A stretch of DNA of 64,000 bases from Pseudosulfitobacter pseudonitzschiae. GTDB lineage: Bacteria; Pseudomonadota; Alphaproteobacteria; Rhodobacterales; Rhodobacteraceae. How positions within the stretch are numbered: the stretch's first letter is position 1; each line of letters starts with the position of its first letter. A program made the position numbers and the translations under genes. The notes below the pieces were generated by a model. It saw nothing but the letters and a program-made list of their open reading frames with translations. It ran no database searches and had not been told where the DNA came from. Of this stretch, positions 9,085 to 18,768 are shown piece after piece. The stretch is taken from assembly GCF_002222635.1 (NCBI RefSeq), contig NZ_CP022415.1, positions 2,914,001-2,978,000 on the forward strand, read 5' to 3'.

Positions 9085-9555
9085 TCACGCCCGCTTTTTG
9101 TCCTGCGCGAAAAACACCAGCCCGATTGCACCCGCAAATATGAAGATATCACCGACATTGAACACAAACGGGTTGCTGATACCACAGCAAGACATATTCA
9201 GAAAATCCAAAACATAGCCGTATATCACACGGTCCACGACGTTACCCAGCGCGCCGCCAACCAACAGGCCCGCGCTGACAAACACCACGGGCCGTTGCTG
9301 CGCCCCGCGCAACCACCACAACACGGCAGAGCAGATCAGCAGCGCCAGAACCACAAGAATCCAGCGCCCCATCTCACCGTCACCATCCATCAGCCCAAAG
9401 TTGATGCCCCGGTTTTCGCCATAGCGAAAGTTCAGCAGCGGTGGCAGCACATCAATCTCGCGCACCCGCCACAACTGCATGCTGTGCACCACGGCATATT
9501 TACTGGCCTGATCCAGTATCAGGGCGATCAGCGCCGATATGGCAACCAGACGCAT
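9085..9555 (-). CDS. lspA: Lipoprotein signal peptidase (signal peptidase II)
   Basis: A 156-residue inner-membrane aspartic peptidase that cleaves prolipoproteins after diacylglyceryl transfer. The family blocks are present: LDQASKYAVV near residue 14, GGALGNVVDR with the first catalytic Asp, and NVGDIFIFAG with the second. Four membrane segments are apparent. Length is normal for the family. The gene begins 4 bases after the purH stop and precedes the lipoprotein gene bamF, a sensible functional neighbourhood. Confidence 0.96.
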   Translation of the reverse strand: MRLVAISALIALILDQASKYAVVHSMQLWRVREIDVLPPLLNFRYGENRGINFGLMDGDGEMGRWILVVLALLICSAVLWWLRGAQQRPVVFVSAGLLVGGALGNVVDRVIYGYVLDFLNMSCCGISNPFVFNVGDIFIFAGAIGLVFFAQDKKRA

Positions 9556-9559
9556 CTGC

Positions 9560-11149
9560 TTAGTGCCGGAAGTGGCGCATGCCGGTCAGCACCATCGCCA
9601 GACCGGCCTCGTCCGCTGCGGCAATGACTTCGTCATCGCGCATCGACCCGCCCGGTTGGATGATTGCAGTGGCACCCGCTTCGGCAGCGGTGATCAGACC
9701 GTCGGCAAAGGGAAAGAACGCGTCGGACGCAACAACCGACCCTTGGGTCAGCGGCTGCGACAGGCCCAGCGCTTCGGCCATGTCCTGCGCCTTGCGCGCG
9801 GCGATGCGCGTGCTGTCCACGCGGCTCATCTGGCCTGCGCCGACGCCCACTGTCGCCCCGTCCTTGACGTAGATGATGGCGTTGGATTTGACGTGTTTCG
9901 CCACGGTCCATGCAAACAGAAGATCGTTCAACTCTTGCTCGGACGGGGCGCGCTTGGTCACAACCTTCAGATCCGCGCGGGTAATCCGGCCCACATCTTT
10001 GTCCTGCACAAGGAAACCACCCGACACCTGCCGTACGGCCAACGCCGCAGCACCCGCCGATGCCAGACCATCGGTGGTCAGCAAACGCAAGTTCTTCTTT
10101 TGGCTAAAAATATCCATTGCCTCTTCGCTGGCACCGGGCGCGATAACAACTTCGGTAAAGATACCGGTGATCTCGCGCGCCGTGTCGGCGTCCAGCGGCT
10201 GGTTCAGGGCGATGATGCCGCCGAACGCGCTGGTACGGTCGCAATCGAACGCACGGCTATACGCCTCTTTCAACGTCGTACCACGCGACACACCGCAGGG
10301 GTTGGCGTGTTTGATGATCGCACAGGCGGGCCCTTGGACCGGATCAAATTCGCTGACCAGTTCGAACGCCGCGTCGGTGTCGTTGATGTTGTTATAGGAC
10401 AGCTCCTTGCCCTGATGTTGCTGCGCCGTGGCCACACCCGCACGCGCGCTGCCATCGGTATAGAAGGCAGCCGCCTGATGCGGATTCTCGCCGTAACGCA
10501 AACCTTGGGCCAATGTTCCGGCAAAGCTGCGGCGGCGCGGGGTGCCGTCCACGTGGGCGGCCATCCATGTGCTGACCGCCGTGTCATAGGCCGCTGTGCG
10601 ACCGTAAGCTGTCTGTGCCAGCCGTTGCCGCAGGGCATAGCTGGTCTGGCCGTCGTTGGCCTCAAGTTCGGCCAGCACCACGTCATAATCCTCGACGTCC
10701 ACCACGATGTTGACGAACCCGTGGTTCTTTGCAGCAGACCGGATCATCGCGGGCCCGCCAATGTCGATATTCTCGATCACTTCGTCATAAGCCGCGCCCT
10801 TGGCCACGGTTTCCTCGAACGGATAAAGGTTCACCACCACCAGATCGATCGCCGCGATCCCGTGGGCATCCATCGCCGCGCGGTGGTCGGCATTGTCACG
10901 CAGGGCCAGCAAACCGCCATGCACCACAGGGTGCAATGTCTTGACCCGCCCGTCCATCATCTCGGGATAGCCGGTCACGTCGGCCACATCCTTCACCGTC
11001 AGCCCCGCCGCCCGCAGTGCCGCTGCGGTGCCGCCAGTGCTCAGCAATTCGACCCCCCGCGCAGCCAAAGCCTGACCGAATGGCACAAGACCGGTCTTGT
11101 CAGAAACGGAAATCAGCGCACGGCGCACGGGATAGAGGTCAGTGGTCAT
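9560..11149 (-). CDS. purH: Bifunctional AICAR transformylase / IMP cyclohydrolase
   Basis: A 529-residue cytoplasmic enzyme for the last two steps of IMP synthesis. The N-terminal MGS-like cyclohydrolase domain (about 1-200) starts with [13 protein letters not shown] and contains [10 protein letters not shown]. The C-terminal transformylase domain holds the KHANPCGV block and ends [10 protein letters not shown]. Full family length. It lies 24 bases after the heparinase-like gene and 4 bases before lspA, so it is probably cotranscribed with both. Confidence 0.97.
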   Translation of the reverse strand: MTTDLYPVRRALISVSDKTGLVPFGQALAARGVELLSTGGTAAALRAAGLTVKDVADVTGYPEMMDGRVKTLHPVVHGGLLALRDNADHRAAMDAHGIAAIDLVVVNLYPFEETVAKGAAYDEVIENIDIGGPAMIRSAAKNHGFVNIVVDVEDYDVVLAELEANDGQTSYALRQRLAQTAYGRTAAYDTAVSTWMAAHVDGTPRRRSFAGTLAQGLRYGENPHQAAAFYTDGSARAGVATAQQHQGKELSYNNINDTDAAFELVSEFDPVQGPACAIIKHANPCGVSRGTTLKEAYSRAFDCDRTSAFGGIIALNQPLDADTAREITGIFTEVVIAPGASEEAMDIFSQKKNLRLLTTDGLASAGAAALAVRQVSGGFLVQDKDVGRITRADLKVVTKRAPSEQELNDLLFAWTVAKHVKSNAIIYVKDGATVGVGAGQMSRVDSTRIAARKAQDMAEALGLSQPLTQGSVVASDAFFPFADGLITAAEAGATAIIQPGGSMRDDEVIAAADEAGLAMVLTGMRHFRH

Positions 11150-11173
11150 TGTATTCAGCAGCCTTTTTGCGGC

Positions 11174-12916
11174 CTATTCGGCCATATCAAGTTCGTCTCG
11201 GGACAGATCCCTGATGCCAATGGCAGTCTCCTGCGCCTTGGACAAGGACCAGCGAATGCGCGTGGCATACTGCATTGTGCGCCCCATGAGAACGATCTGT
11301 TGTGTCGCACGCGGCTTTAATCTGCCTTTTTCAAGGTAAACACTTGGATCAAGGCGCAATTCATAGTTGCCATCATGGCGGAAAACCCAGATTTCACCGC
11401 TTTTCAGTGCCATTGAAATGGCCGCTCCACCCAAATCAAGGGTCGCGTCAACCTCGGGATGCAGGTGAAAACGGATGGCAAAGGGCACGCCTTGCAGTTT
11501 GCCCGCATCCAATGCGCGATCAAAGCGGCGCTTGTCCACATCCTCCAGCGCCAGCAACATATCCTCGCCCGCCATGCCGCGCCCGTCAAAGGTCAGTTCC
11601 AGCGTGCGCGCGTGGGTCAGGCCATGCGTACTGACAAAACCGTCGTGACCGCCCTGAAACCGGATGCCGTCATTGACCTGACTCATCTCGATTGGAACCG
11701 ACCCGGGCGCATCCACCAGAATTTCATTTGCGCTGGCGCGGTCCGCATCGCCCAGCCGTGCGCTGGAATAGCCGTCAAGCACCAGCGTGCTGTGCGACGG
11801 CGTCGCGCGCCCCGCCCGCCGCCATTCCGATCCGAACGATCCGCCCGGACCACAGTTCACAATCAACGGACGACGCCCCGAGGTCAGTTCGAACGCCAGC
11901 GTCGAGGCATGGGCATTGCGGCTGGCCTTGCCCGTGGCGGGTGGGCTGGCGTCGACGATCACGCTGGTGCGCCCCGCGCTTAACCGTGCATAGCCCATCG
12001 ACAGCCCGTCCGGTTGGCGGGTCTTGATCCCGCTGGCCGCCAGTGCGTGATCCAACCAGCCCTCTTGCCCGCGTCCGCCACCGTGAAACCGTGCCAGCGC
12101 GCCATCAGAATGGCGCAGGGTGCGCAGGGTCGGGGCCACACGTTCGATGACATCCAGATGCGCGGCAGGCGCCTCGCGCCCCGCCTCGCTCAGTGTCGCG
12201 GCGGCCCATGTCAGCAGGGTGAAAACATCCAGCAGTTCTTCGGGGTTACGGGTGGGCAGACCGCCCTGTTCGTCAATCTGGCTTTGACATTCGCGAGCCA
12301 GCGCCTTGATCGCAGGTTCGGCCAGCGCTTCCATACCTTCCAGCGACAGGCCCGCGTAAATCAGGCCTGTCAGCGCCTCGAACCGTGGCAGGCCGGGTGC
12401 CGCTGATTGCCAGCGCTTCGACAAGAATCGCGTTTGTTGCGCCAGCGACAGATAGAACATATCGCTCTGCGCCTTGTCCTGCCCACGCAGCACGAACAGC
12501 GCATGGTTGATCCAACGGATCAGACGCCGCCCTGTCAGATCGGGTGTCCAGCCTGCGCCGGACCCCTTGCCAAAGCGCTCGATCCAACCCCACAGCCATT
12601 TCTGCGCTGCTTCGCGGGTGGCGATGTCTCCGACAGCGGCCAGATCATCCAGCCATGCAAAGCCGTGCAATTCATCGGCAAAGGCGGCGTCGGGCACCGT
12701 CAGATCCCACAAATCGACATCAGGGGCCGCAATCAGGTGGCCCGCAAACAGGTAATTGCCCGCTGATAACTGCCGCCCACGGGCAAAGCTGCCGATGGTT
12801 TTAGGTTCGGGAGAGGACACAAAAGCCGTTGCCGCCCGCGCACGCGTCGCCAGCCGGGCATGCAGCCGGTTCAGGAAGCGCGCTTTTCGCGCGGTGAACC
12901 CCAAGGGTTCAGACAT
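11174..12916 (-). CDS. Heparinase II/III-family protein
   Basis: A 580-residue protein with the heparinase II/III layout: an alpha-helical N-terminal toroid (about 60-300), then a beta-sandwich region with GRRPLIVNCGPGGSFGSEWRR-type sequence (split around residue 380) and HSTLVLDGYSSAR. The family contains polysaccharide lyases, but I see no clear signal peptide at the N-terminus (MSEPLGFTARKARFLNRL). The protein may therefore be cytoplasmic or exported by another route. It sits between rsmB and purH in a housekeeping run. The substrate is unknown. An envelope or extracellular glycan role would be a guess. Confidence 0.8.
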   Translation of the reverse strand: MSEPLGFTARKARFLNRLHARLATRARAATAFVSSPEPKTIGSFARGRQLSAGNYLFAGHLIAAPDVDLWDLTVPDAAFADELHGFAWLDDLAAVGDIATREAAQKWLWGWIERFGKGSGAGWTPDLTGRRLIRWINHALFVLRGQDKAQSDMFYLSLAQQTRFLSKRWQSAAPGLPRFEALTGLIYAGLSLEGMEALAEPAIKALARECQSQIDEQGGLPTRNPEELLDVFTLLTWAAATLSEAGREAPAAHLDVIERVAPTLRTLRHSDGALARFHGGGRGQEGWLDHALAASGIKTRQPDGLSMGYARLSAGRTSVIVDASPPATGKASRNAHASTLAFELTSGRRPLIVNCGPGGSFGSEWRRAGRATPSHSTLVLDGYSSARLGDADRASANEILVDAPGSVPIEMSQVNDGIRFQGGHDGFVSTHGLTHARTLELTFDGRGMAGEDMLLALEDVDKRRFDRALDAGKLQGVPFAIRFHLHPEVDATLDLGGAAISMALKSGEIWVFRHDGNYELRLDPSVYLEKGRLKPRATQQIVLMGRTMQYATRIRWSLSKAQETAIGIRDLSRDELDMAE

Positions 12917-13016
12917 GGGTATATCCCGTCATGGGGTCTGTCTCGCTGCCTCGTGCGCTCTTGCGGTGCGCTCTGATGGCGCTTGCAGCAGATGATAGCC
13001 CGTCCAAGGCCGCGAG

Positions 13017-14318
13017 TCACCGCTCTTTGCGCAGCACCGCGATGTAAAAGCCGTCCATGCCGCCAATGTCAGCCCAATAATCAGGTCGCAGGCGCAACCC
13101 GCCCTCTGCGGTGACCCATTCCGCGTCGATCCCCGGCACAGCCAGCGCGTCACGGTCCACGGACATATCGCCGTGCCGCTCCAGCGCTTCAATTACCTGC
13201 ACTTCGCCCTCGTCAGGCAGCAGGCTGCATGTGCAATAAACCATGCGCCCACCCGCTTCGAGCAAGCCCCAAGCGTGGTCGATCATCCGTGCCTGAAGGT
13301 CGATCAGCCCGCCGAACTCGCTGCCGTCCTTGGCGTGGGGCAGATCGGGGTGCCGTCGGATCGTACCCGTGGCGGAACAGGGCGCATCCAGCAGGATTGC
13401 GGGCCAACTGCCCTGCAAGTCCAACACGTCACCGGCCTGCACCGTGGCAAACAGCCCGGTGCGCGTCAGGTTTTCGCGCAACCGGCCAAGGCGACTGTCC
13501 GAAATATCCACCGCTGTCACATCCGCGCCGGTCGCGGCCAGTTGCAGCGTTTTGCCACCCGGTGCCGCGCACAGGTCCAGCACACGCGTGCCGGATTGCG
13601 CCTGCAACAATCGCGCGGGGATGGCGGCGGCGGCGTCTTGCACCCACCAATCCCCCGCCTCGAAACCTGCCAGAGCAGACACCTGCCCCGCATCGGTCAC
13701 ACGCACCGATCCGGTCGTCAGAACTTTGCCGTTTACGGCCTGCGCCACAGCGTCGGCATCGCCCTTCACGCTCAAATCCAGCGGTGCGCCTGCGAAGTGG
13801 GCAGCTTCCATCGCCAACATCGCCTCGGCGCCCCATGCATCAGCCAGCGGGTTGCGCAGCCATTTCGGCAGGCGCGGCACCCGCAGGGCGGCCCATTGCT
13901 CGGGTCCGGTCGCGGCGACCTTGCGCAGCACGGCGTTCACCAACCCTTTGAGGTGACCATAGCGTTTGTGGCGGCCAATGATCTGCACCAGATCGTTCAC
14001 CACCCCATGCGCCGCGCCGCCATTGCACAGCTCAACCGTGCCCAGCCGTAGCGCATTCAGCACCGTCAGCGGAGGCACTTTGTTCAAGTGTTTCTTCAAC
14101 ACGCGATCCGCACGTTCCAGCCCGCGCAGGGTGTCCGAAGCCAACCGCTGCGCCCGCGCGCGATCCGGTGCGTCCAGCCTGTCGAGCATGCCCGAGCCGA
14201 TCAGCTCGGCCATCAGGCGGCCTTCGTCCTGAATCTGGTCCAGCATCGCAATCGCACTGCGCCGCGCAGGAATGCCTGCCTGCGGATTGCCTGCCGGTTG
14301 TGTGCTTTGGTCTGCCAT
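13017..14318 (-). CDS. rsmB: 16S rRNA m5C methyltransferase, RsmB type
   Basis: A 433-residue RsmB/NOP-family enzyme expected to methylate a cytosine of 16S rRNA (C967 in E. coli) using SAM. An N-terminal NusB-like RNA-binding domain (about 15-150) precedes the Rossmann methyltransferase domain. That domain carries VLDLCAAPGGKTLQLA for SAM binding, DAPCSATGTIRRHPD with the first catalytic cysteine, and YCTCSLLPDEGE with the second. It is the first gene of the long minus-strand run. The 100 bases to the next gene hold nothing I recognise. Confidence 0.93.
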   Translation of the reverse strand: MADQSTQPAGNPQAGIPARRSAIAMLDQIQDEGRLMAELIGSGMLDRLDAPDRARAQRLASDTLRGLERADRVLKKHLNKVPPLTVLNALRLGTVELCNGGAAHGVVNDLVQIIGRHKRYGHLKGLVNAVLRKVAATGPEQWAALRVPRLPKWLRNPLADAWGAEAMLAMEAAHFAGAPLDLSVKGDADAVAQAVNGKVLTTGSVRVTDAGQVSALAGFEAGDWWVQDAAAAIPARLLQAQSGTRVLDLCAAPGGKTLQLAATGADVTAVDISDSRLGRLRENLTRTGLFATVQAGDVLDLQGSWPAILLDAPCSATGTIRRHPDLPHAKDGSEFGGLIDLQARMIDHAWGLLEAGGRMVYCTCSLLPDEGEVQVIEALERHGDMSVDRDALAVPGIDAEWVTAEGGLRLRPDYWADIGGMDGFYIAVLRKER

Positions 14319-14392
14319 GTCGCGCCCTCGCGGGTTGTTCTGTTCCCGAAGGGGCGTATATCAAGGGGTGAGACAGGGAAAGCACCCATACG

Positions 14393-14575
14393 ATGACTGA
14401 TGACATGAAATCCGACCTGCCCCCCGCCGCACAGCGCGCTTTAGCCGAAGCTGAAGAACGTCGCAAGGCTGCGAAACCTTTGGACCTGCCCACAGAACAT
14501 GGCGGACGTATCAACGGGCTTGAACCCGTGCGCTACGGCGATTGGGAGAAAAAGGGTATTGCGATAGATTTCTGA
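14393..14575 (+). CDS. DUF1674 / succinate dehydrogenase assembly factor 4-like
   Basis: A small 60-residue protein. The C-terminal half, KPLDLPTEHGGRINGLEPVR followed by YGDWEKKG, is the DUF1674 signature. This family includes SDHAF4 in mitochondria, which binds flavinylated SdhA and assists complex II assembly. A similar role here is an inference from the family. It is divergent from rsmB, and no succinate dehydrogenase gene lies nearby. It is followed by a perfect 22-bp palindrome that may be its terminator. Confidence 0.85.
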   Translation: MTDDMKSDLPPAAQRALAEAEERRKAAKPLDLPTEHGGRINGLEPVRYGDWEKKGIAIDF

Positions 14576-14582
14576 GGATCGG

Positions 14583-14604
14583 GCGTGCGCTGGCCAGCGC
14601 ACGC
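14583..14604. repeat. Perfect 22-bp palindrome
   Basis: The 11 bases GCGTGCGCTGG are followed directly by their reverse complement, with no loop base. It lies 8 bases after the DUF1674 stop and before the convergent secreted-protein gene. It could act as a bidirectional transcription stop without a T-tract, or as a protein site. The sequence alone does not decide. Confidence 0.75.
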
Positions 14605-14661
14605 ACTGTGCCTTTCCGGTACAGATTCCCCTGAAATATGTACAGCAATGCAGCCGCGTCT

Positions 14662-15015
14662 TCAGTTTAGACGAAACGCAGCCGTGTCGCCGCGCCCCTT
14701 GTCTGATGTGAACCGGATGCGGCCACCTTCGAACCGGACCTCCTGACAGTTGTACCCCAAAGGATCGCCGCCCCAATACAGGTCGCGGCAGAAATAGTTG
14801 CCCTGCCAGTTCCATGTGCCGGTCACTTCCCAAGCAGCCCCTGTGCCAGTGATGCGGCCGTCGGCCCGCACCTCGATCCGGATCAGCGGACGGGTCAGGG
14901 TTTTGCCGCTGACCAGCCTGATGAAATCAGACTGAGAGGTGACCACATCCGCTTGCGCGGGCACGGCAAGGACGATGGCGGCCAGTGTCGCGTAGGTACA
15001 AATATTGTGTGGCAT
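14662..15015 (-). CDS. Small secreted protein of unknown function
   Basis: A 117-residue protein with a signal peptide (cleavage likely after AVPAQA, about residue 22). The mature part contains GRITGTGAAWEVTGTWNWQG and two cysteines (FCRDLYW, NCQEVRF) that could form a disulfide in the periplasm. The pattern of short beta strands around a W/F-rich core suggests a small beta-barrel or lipocalin-like fold, but I do not recognise a named family. It is monocistronic, 102 bases downstream of dapB on the same strand. Confidence 0.7.
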   Translation of the reverse strand: MPHNICTYATLAAIVLAVPAQADVVTSQSDFIRLVSGKTLTRPLIRIEVRADGRITGTGAAWEVTGTWNWQGNYFCRDLYWGGDPLGYNCQEVRFEGGRIRFTSDKGRGDTAAFRLN

Positions 15016-15117
15016 CGTTTAATCTCGGATGACCTTGCTGATACCAACAGATACGGACGCCACCGCCAGTTGGTTCACAAATCCGAGACTTTGTTCAGAC
15101 ACCGGCACCAAGGTGCG

Positions 15118-15933
15118 TCAGTCGTTCAGACCCAGCACATCCAGCATATCATAAGCGCCCGCCGCCTTGCCTTGGGTCCATTTCGCTGCCCGAATCGCAC
15201 CACGGGCAAATACCAGACGATCCGTCGCCAGATGGCGCAGCACGATCCGTTCTCCGGGGCCTGCGAACATCACGTCATGTTCGCCCACGATATCGCCACC
15301 GCGAATCGCGCTAAAGCCGATGTCGCCGCGTTTACGTGCGCCAGTGATGCCGTCACGCCCGCTGTCGCGCACATCGTTCAGCGTCACGCCACGGCCTTCG
15401 GCAGCCGCCTCGCCCAACATCAGCGCAGTGCCCGAAGGCGCGTCGACCTTGTGGTGATGATGTGCCTCGATCACTTCGATGTCGAAATCTTCGTCAAGTG
15501 CGGCGGCGACACGTCTGGTCAGTTGTACAAGCAGGTTGACCCCAAGGCTCATGTTGCCAGCCCGCACGATTGCACATTTTTGCGCAGCGGATTCCAGTTC
15601 GGCAATTTGTGCGTCGGTCATGCCCGTTGTGCCAATAACGTGGGCCACCCCTGCTTTTGCACACAGCGCAGAAAATTCCAAAGTCGCTTCGGGGGCTGTA
15701 AAATCAATCACCACCTGCGCTGCGGCAATCGCCTTGGCCGCATCATCTGTTGCAATAACGCCGTTGGGTTGGCCGCCCATCGCCTGCCCAACGTCCTGCC
15801 CGACCCAGTCGTGGCCTGTGCGCTCGATGGCGCTGACCAGATGCACGCCGTCTGTTTCGGCAATGGTACGGATCAGCATTTGCCCCATACGCCCCGAAGC
15901 ACCGGTGACTGCAATTCCTGTTGTATCGGCCAT
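15118..15933 (-). CDS. dapB: 4-hydroxy-tetrahydrodipicolinate reductase
   Basis: A 271-residue cytoplasmic enzyme of lysine and meso-diaminopimelate synthesis that reduces HTPA to tetrahydrodipicolinate with NAD(P)H. It shows the N-terminal nucleotide-binding [10 protein letters not shown], the active-site [14 protein letters not shown] block and a normal length. The start at 15933 is supported by an AGGGAG site; the longer frame is an artefact. Divergent from rbfA across 89 bases, which must hold both promoters. Confidence 0.96.
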   Translation of the reverse strand: MADTTGIAVTGASGRMGQMLIRTIAETDGVHLVSAIERTGHDWVGQDVGQAMGGQPNGVIATDDAAKAIAAAQVVIDFTAPEATLEFSALCAKAGVAHVIGTTGMTDAQIAELESAAQKCAIVRAGNMSLGVNLLVQLTRRVAAALDEDFDIEVIEAHHHHKVDAPSGTALMLGEAAAEGRGVTLNDVRDSGRDGITGARKRGDIGFSAIRGGDIVGEHDVMFAGPGERIVLRHLATDRLVFARGAIRAAKWTQGKAAGAYDMLDVLGLND

Positions 15934-16022
15934 ACGTGTACTCCCTGAATAAGCGGTTTGTCGCAGGTCTAGCTTGTGCGGTGCGGCTTGGCAAAGTCTC
16001 TGGTCTGTCCTAGATGGGGTGT

Positions 16023-16418
16023 ATGGCCAAGAACAAGTCTCATGACGGAGCCGGTCCGTCCCAGCGTCAACTTCGGGTTGGTGAATTGATCCGCCGCACT
16101 TTGTCCGAAGTGCTGGCACGCGGTGACGTACATGACCCCGAGTTGAACCGCATGTCGATCACGGTGGGCGAAGTGCGCACGTCCCCCGACCTGAGAATCG
16201 CCACCGCCTATGTGCTGCCCCTGGGTGGCGAAGGGCAGGGTGAGGTGCTGAAGCTGCTGGCCCGCAACAAGGGCGAGCTGCGGCACGCCGTGGGCAAAAA
16301 GCTGGCGCTGAAATATTCGCCCGATTTGCGGTTCCAACTGGACCAGACATTTGACCAGATGGACGACACACGTCGGATGCTGAATCAGGACGCTGTACGC
16401 CGGGACACCGAAAACTGA
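16023..16418 (+). CDS. rbfA: 30S ribosome-binding factor A
   Basis: A 131-residue KH-like protein that binds 16S rRNA during late 30S maturation. Recognised by [20 protein letters not shown] at the N-terminus, the central [20 protein letters not shown] and the C-terminal [18 protein letters not shown] block. A GATGGGG stretch precedes the chosen ATG at 16023. An alternative start three codons upstream (16014) is possible. Its TGA shares a base with the ATG of the next gene. It opens the rbfA-truB-rpsO-pnp order. Confidence 0.95.
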   Translation: MAKNKSHDGAGPSQRQLRVGELIRRTLSEVLARGDVHDPELNRMSITVGEVRTSPDLRIATAYVLPLGGEGQGEVLKLLARNKGELRHAVGKKLALKYSPDLRFQLDQTFDQMDDTRRMLNQDAVRRDTEN

Positions 16419-17158
16419 TGCGTGCCGCATTGATCGGCGCGCTGGTCTGGCTGGCCTGTGGGCCGGTCTGGGCCGCCAGCTGTGAAAACCACAGCCATCT
16501 GGGCAATTCCTATACAGTTTGCACGGTCGATCTGACAAAAGAAGACCTGCGCCTGTTTTTGCGGGACGACGACGGCAACATCTACGGCAGCTTTAACGCC
16601 ATCAATCAGGCGCTGGGTACGGACGGCAAGACGCTGGGCTTTGCGATGAACGCAGGCATGTACCACGAAGATCGCGCGCCTGTGGGTCTGTATCTTGAGG
16701 ATGGCCAGCAAGAAATGGGTCTGGTCTCCTCTGCGGGTCCGGGCAACTTTGGCCTGCTGCCCAATGGTGTGCTGTGCCTGCGCAAGGGACGCGCGCAAGT
16801 GATCGAGACATTGCGCTTTGCCCGCGAGAAACCGACCTGCGCCGATGCGACCCAATCCGGCCCGATGCTGGTGATCGATGGTGAATTGCACCCGCGCTTT
16901 CTGGTCGACAGCACCTCGCGGTATGTGCGCAACGGGGTTGGTACCACGGCCAATGGCCGCAATGCAGTCTTTGTGATCTCGAACAATCTGGTCAGCTTTT
17001 ACGACTTTGGCAGCTTTTTCCGCGATGTGCTGAAGCTGCCACAGGCATTGTACTTCGACGGCAACGTTTCGCGGCTTTATGCACCCGATCTGGGGCGGCA
17101 TGATCCGGGTCGCCGTTTGGGGCCGATCATCGGCACAGTGGCTAGCAACGCGCCCTGA
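16418..17158 (+). CDS. Phosphodiester glycosidase (DUF2233/NAGPA-like) family protein
   Basis: A 246-residue exported protein with signal peptide [20 protein letters not shown]. The mature part contains GFAMNAGMYHEDRAPVGLY, LLPNGVLCL and NGRNAVFVISN, typical of the phosphodiester glycosidase fold related to the human mannose-6-phosphate uncovering enzyme NAGPA. Known bacterial relatives act on sugar phosphodiesters or exopolysaccharide; the substrate here is unknown. Start and stop of adjacent genes overlap by one base (TGATG), so it is translationally coupled to rbfA, an odd pairing of a secreted glycosidase-like protein with a ribosome factor. Confidence 0.85.
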   Translation: MRAALIGALVWLACGPVWAASCENHSHLGNSYTVCTVDLTKEDLRLFLRDDDGNIYGSFNAINQALGTDGKTLGFAMNAGMYHEDRAPVGLYLEDGQQEMGLVSSAGPGNFGLLPNGVLCLRKGRAQVIETLRFAREKPTCADATQSGPMLVIDGELHPRFLVDSTSRYVRNGVGTTANGRNAVFVISNNLVSFYDFGSFFRDVLKLPQALYFDGNVSRLYAPDLGRHDPGRRLGPIIGTVASNAP

Positions 17159-17238
17159 ATCGGCACCGAATTGACAGCGCAGGATCGCTCGGCTAGGCCG
17201 CACGCTCTGATTTTCACGATGATCCGCAAGGGGGCACC

Positions 17239-18144
17239 ATGGGCCGCAGATCCAAAGGACGCGATATTTCCGGCTGGTTGGTCATCGACAAACCCGCAGG
17301 CCCCACATCAACGACAGTGGTAAACAAGGTGCGCTGGGCGATGAATGCCAAAAAGGCAGGCCATGCGGGCACGCTGGACCCCGATGCCACCGGCGTACTG
17401 GCCATCGCACTGGGCGAGGCGACCAAAACGGTTCCCTATATCACCGATGCGCTCAAGGCTTATACGTTTACGGTGCGGCTGGGACAGGCCACCAACACCG
17501 ACGATGCAGAGGGCGAAGTGATCGCGCAGTCCGATATGCGGCCCACTGATGACCAGATCAAGGACGCGCTGGGCGCCTTTGTCGGTGACATCATGCAGGT
17601 GCCGCCGCAGTTCTCGGCGGTAAAGATCGACGGGCAGCGCGCCTATAAACGCGCCCGCGAGGGTGAGGAAATGGAAATTGCGGCGCGGCCCTTGTGGGTC
17701 GAAGAACTGCTGATGACAGACCGCCCCGACGCCGATCATGTGACGCTGGAAATGACCTGCGGCAAAGGTGGCTATGTGCGGTCGATCGCCCGCGATCTGG
17801 GTGCCGCGATGGGATGTTTTGCCCATGTGCGCGCGCTGCGCCGCATATGGTCGGGGCCGTTTGACGCCGAGGACGGGTTGACGCTGGAGCAGGTCGAGGC
17901 GTTGGCAGGCGACCCTGCGCTGGACGCGCATCTGCGCCCGGTCGAGGAAGGTCTGGCCGATCTGCCTGAACTGAAAGCCACCGCTGAAGGTGCCGTGCGC
18001 CTGCGCAACGGCAATCCGGGCATGGTGCTGCCGTCTGACGTGGAATACGGCGACGAGGTTTGGGTGTCTTTCGAGGGCAAGGCCGTGGCCGTGGGCCGGT
18101 ACAAGGCGGGCGAAGTCCATCCGGCGCGTGTTTTCAATCACTGA
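17239..18144 (+). CDS. truB: tRNA pseudouridine-55 synthase
   Basis: A 301-residue enzyme that converts U55 in the T-loop of tRNAs to pseudouridine. The catalytic motif [13 protein letters not shown] contains the essential Asp; [14 protein letters not shown] at the N-terminus and the [11 protein letters not shown] block are also family marks. A strong AAGGGGG site precedes the ATG. It is 80 bases after the DUF2233 gene and 7 bases before the DUF1643 gene. Confidence 0.96.
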   Translation: MGRRSKGRDISGWLVIDKPAGPTSTTVVNKVRWAMNAKKAGHAGTLDPDATGVLAIALGEATKTVPYITDALKAYTFTVRLGQATNTDDAEGEVIAQSDMRPTDDQIKDALGAFVGDIMQVPPQFSAVKIDGQRAYKRAREGEEMEIAARPLWVEELLMTDRPDADHVTLEMTCGKGGYVRSIARDLGAAMGCFAHVRALRRIWSGPFDAEDGLTLEQVEALAGDPALDAHLRPVEEGLADLPELKATAEGAVRLRNGNPGMVLPSDVEYGDEVWVSFEGKAVAVGRYKAGEVHPARVFNH

Positions 18145-18151
18145 CGGCAAC

Positions 18152-18685
18152 ATGATTACACGCACACACACCAAGGGCGACGCACCATCGACTGCTGTCT
18201 ATTCGGACTGTGAGCAGTACCGCTATAGCCTGACGCGGATCTGGGACGATAATGCCGCGCGGGTGACGTTCGTGATGCTGAACCCGTCCACTGCGACCGA
18301 GGTGCAGAACGACCCCACAGTAGAACGCTGCGAACGACGGGCGCGGACCTTGGGGTATGGCGCATTTTGCGTGACCAATATCTTTGCATGGCGCGACACC
18401 GACCCGCGCAAAATGCGTGCGGCGGCAGACCCTGTGGGACCGCAGAATGATGCGGCCATCGCGCAGGCCGCCGAATGGGCCAATGTGGTCATTGCCGCAT
18501 GGGGCACGCACGGCGCACATCTGGACCGTGGGCCGCAGGTGGCACGATTGCTGGCACAGACCGGCCAGCCGCTGTTCCATCTGGGCCTGTCCAAAGCTGG
18601 CCACCCCCGGCATCCACTGTACCTGCCCTACTCCCAAGCGCCCGAACCGTGGCATCCGGCAGACCCGATGCTGTCGCCGCGTTAA
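18152..18685 (+). CDS. DUF1643 family protein
   Basis: A 177-residue cytoplasmic protein of the DUF1643 family: YRYSLTRIWD, FVMLNPSTATEVQNDPTVER and CVTNIFAWRDTDP are its conserved blocks, followed by WGTHGAHLDRG. The function of the family is not known to me. The start at 18152 lies 7 bases after the truB stop; the longer frame overlaps truB out of phase and is rejected. It is probably read through from truB. Confidence 0.85.
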   Translation: MITRTHTKGDAPSTAVYSDCEQYRYSLTRIWDDNAARVTFVMLNPSTATEVQNDPTVERCERRARTLGYGAFCVTNIFAWRDTDPRKMRAAADPVGPQNDAAIAQAAEWANVVIAAWGTHGAHLDRGPQVARLLAQTGQPLFHLGLSKAGHPRHPLYLPYSQAPEPWHPADPMLSPR

Positions 18686-18768
18686 CCATAGCGTTCGTTT
18701 GGCTTTGAAATCGAAGGCTGACTGTGGCCTTATTCCGGTGGTGTATTTCATAGAAAGTTTGCGCGCAC

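Noticed and set aside
9539-11320. A 593-codon plus-strand frame opposite purH
   Set aside because: purH is unmistakable on the minus strand and the opposite frame has no recognisable motifs.
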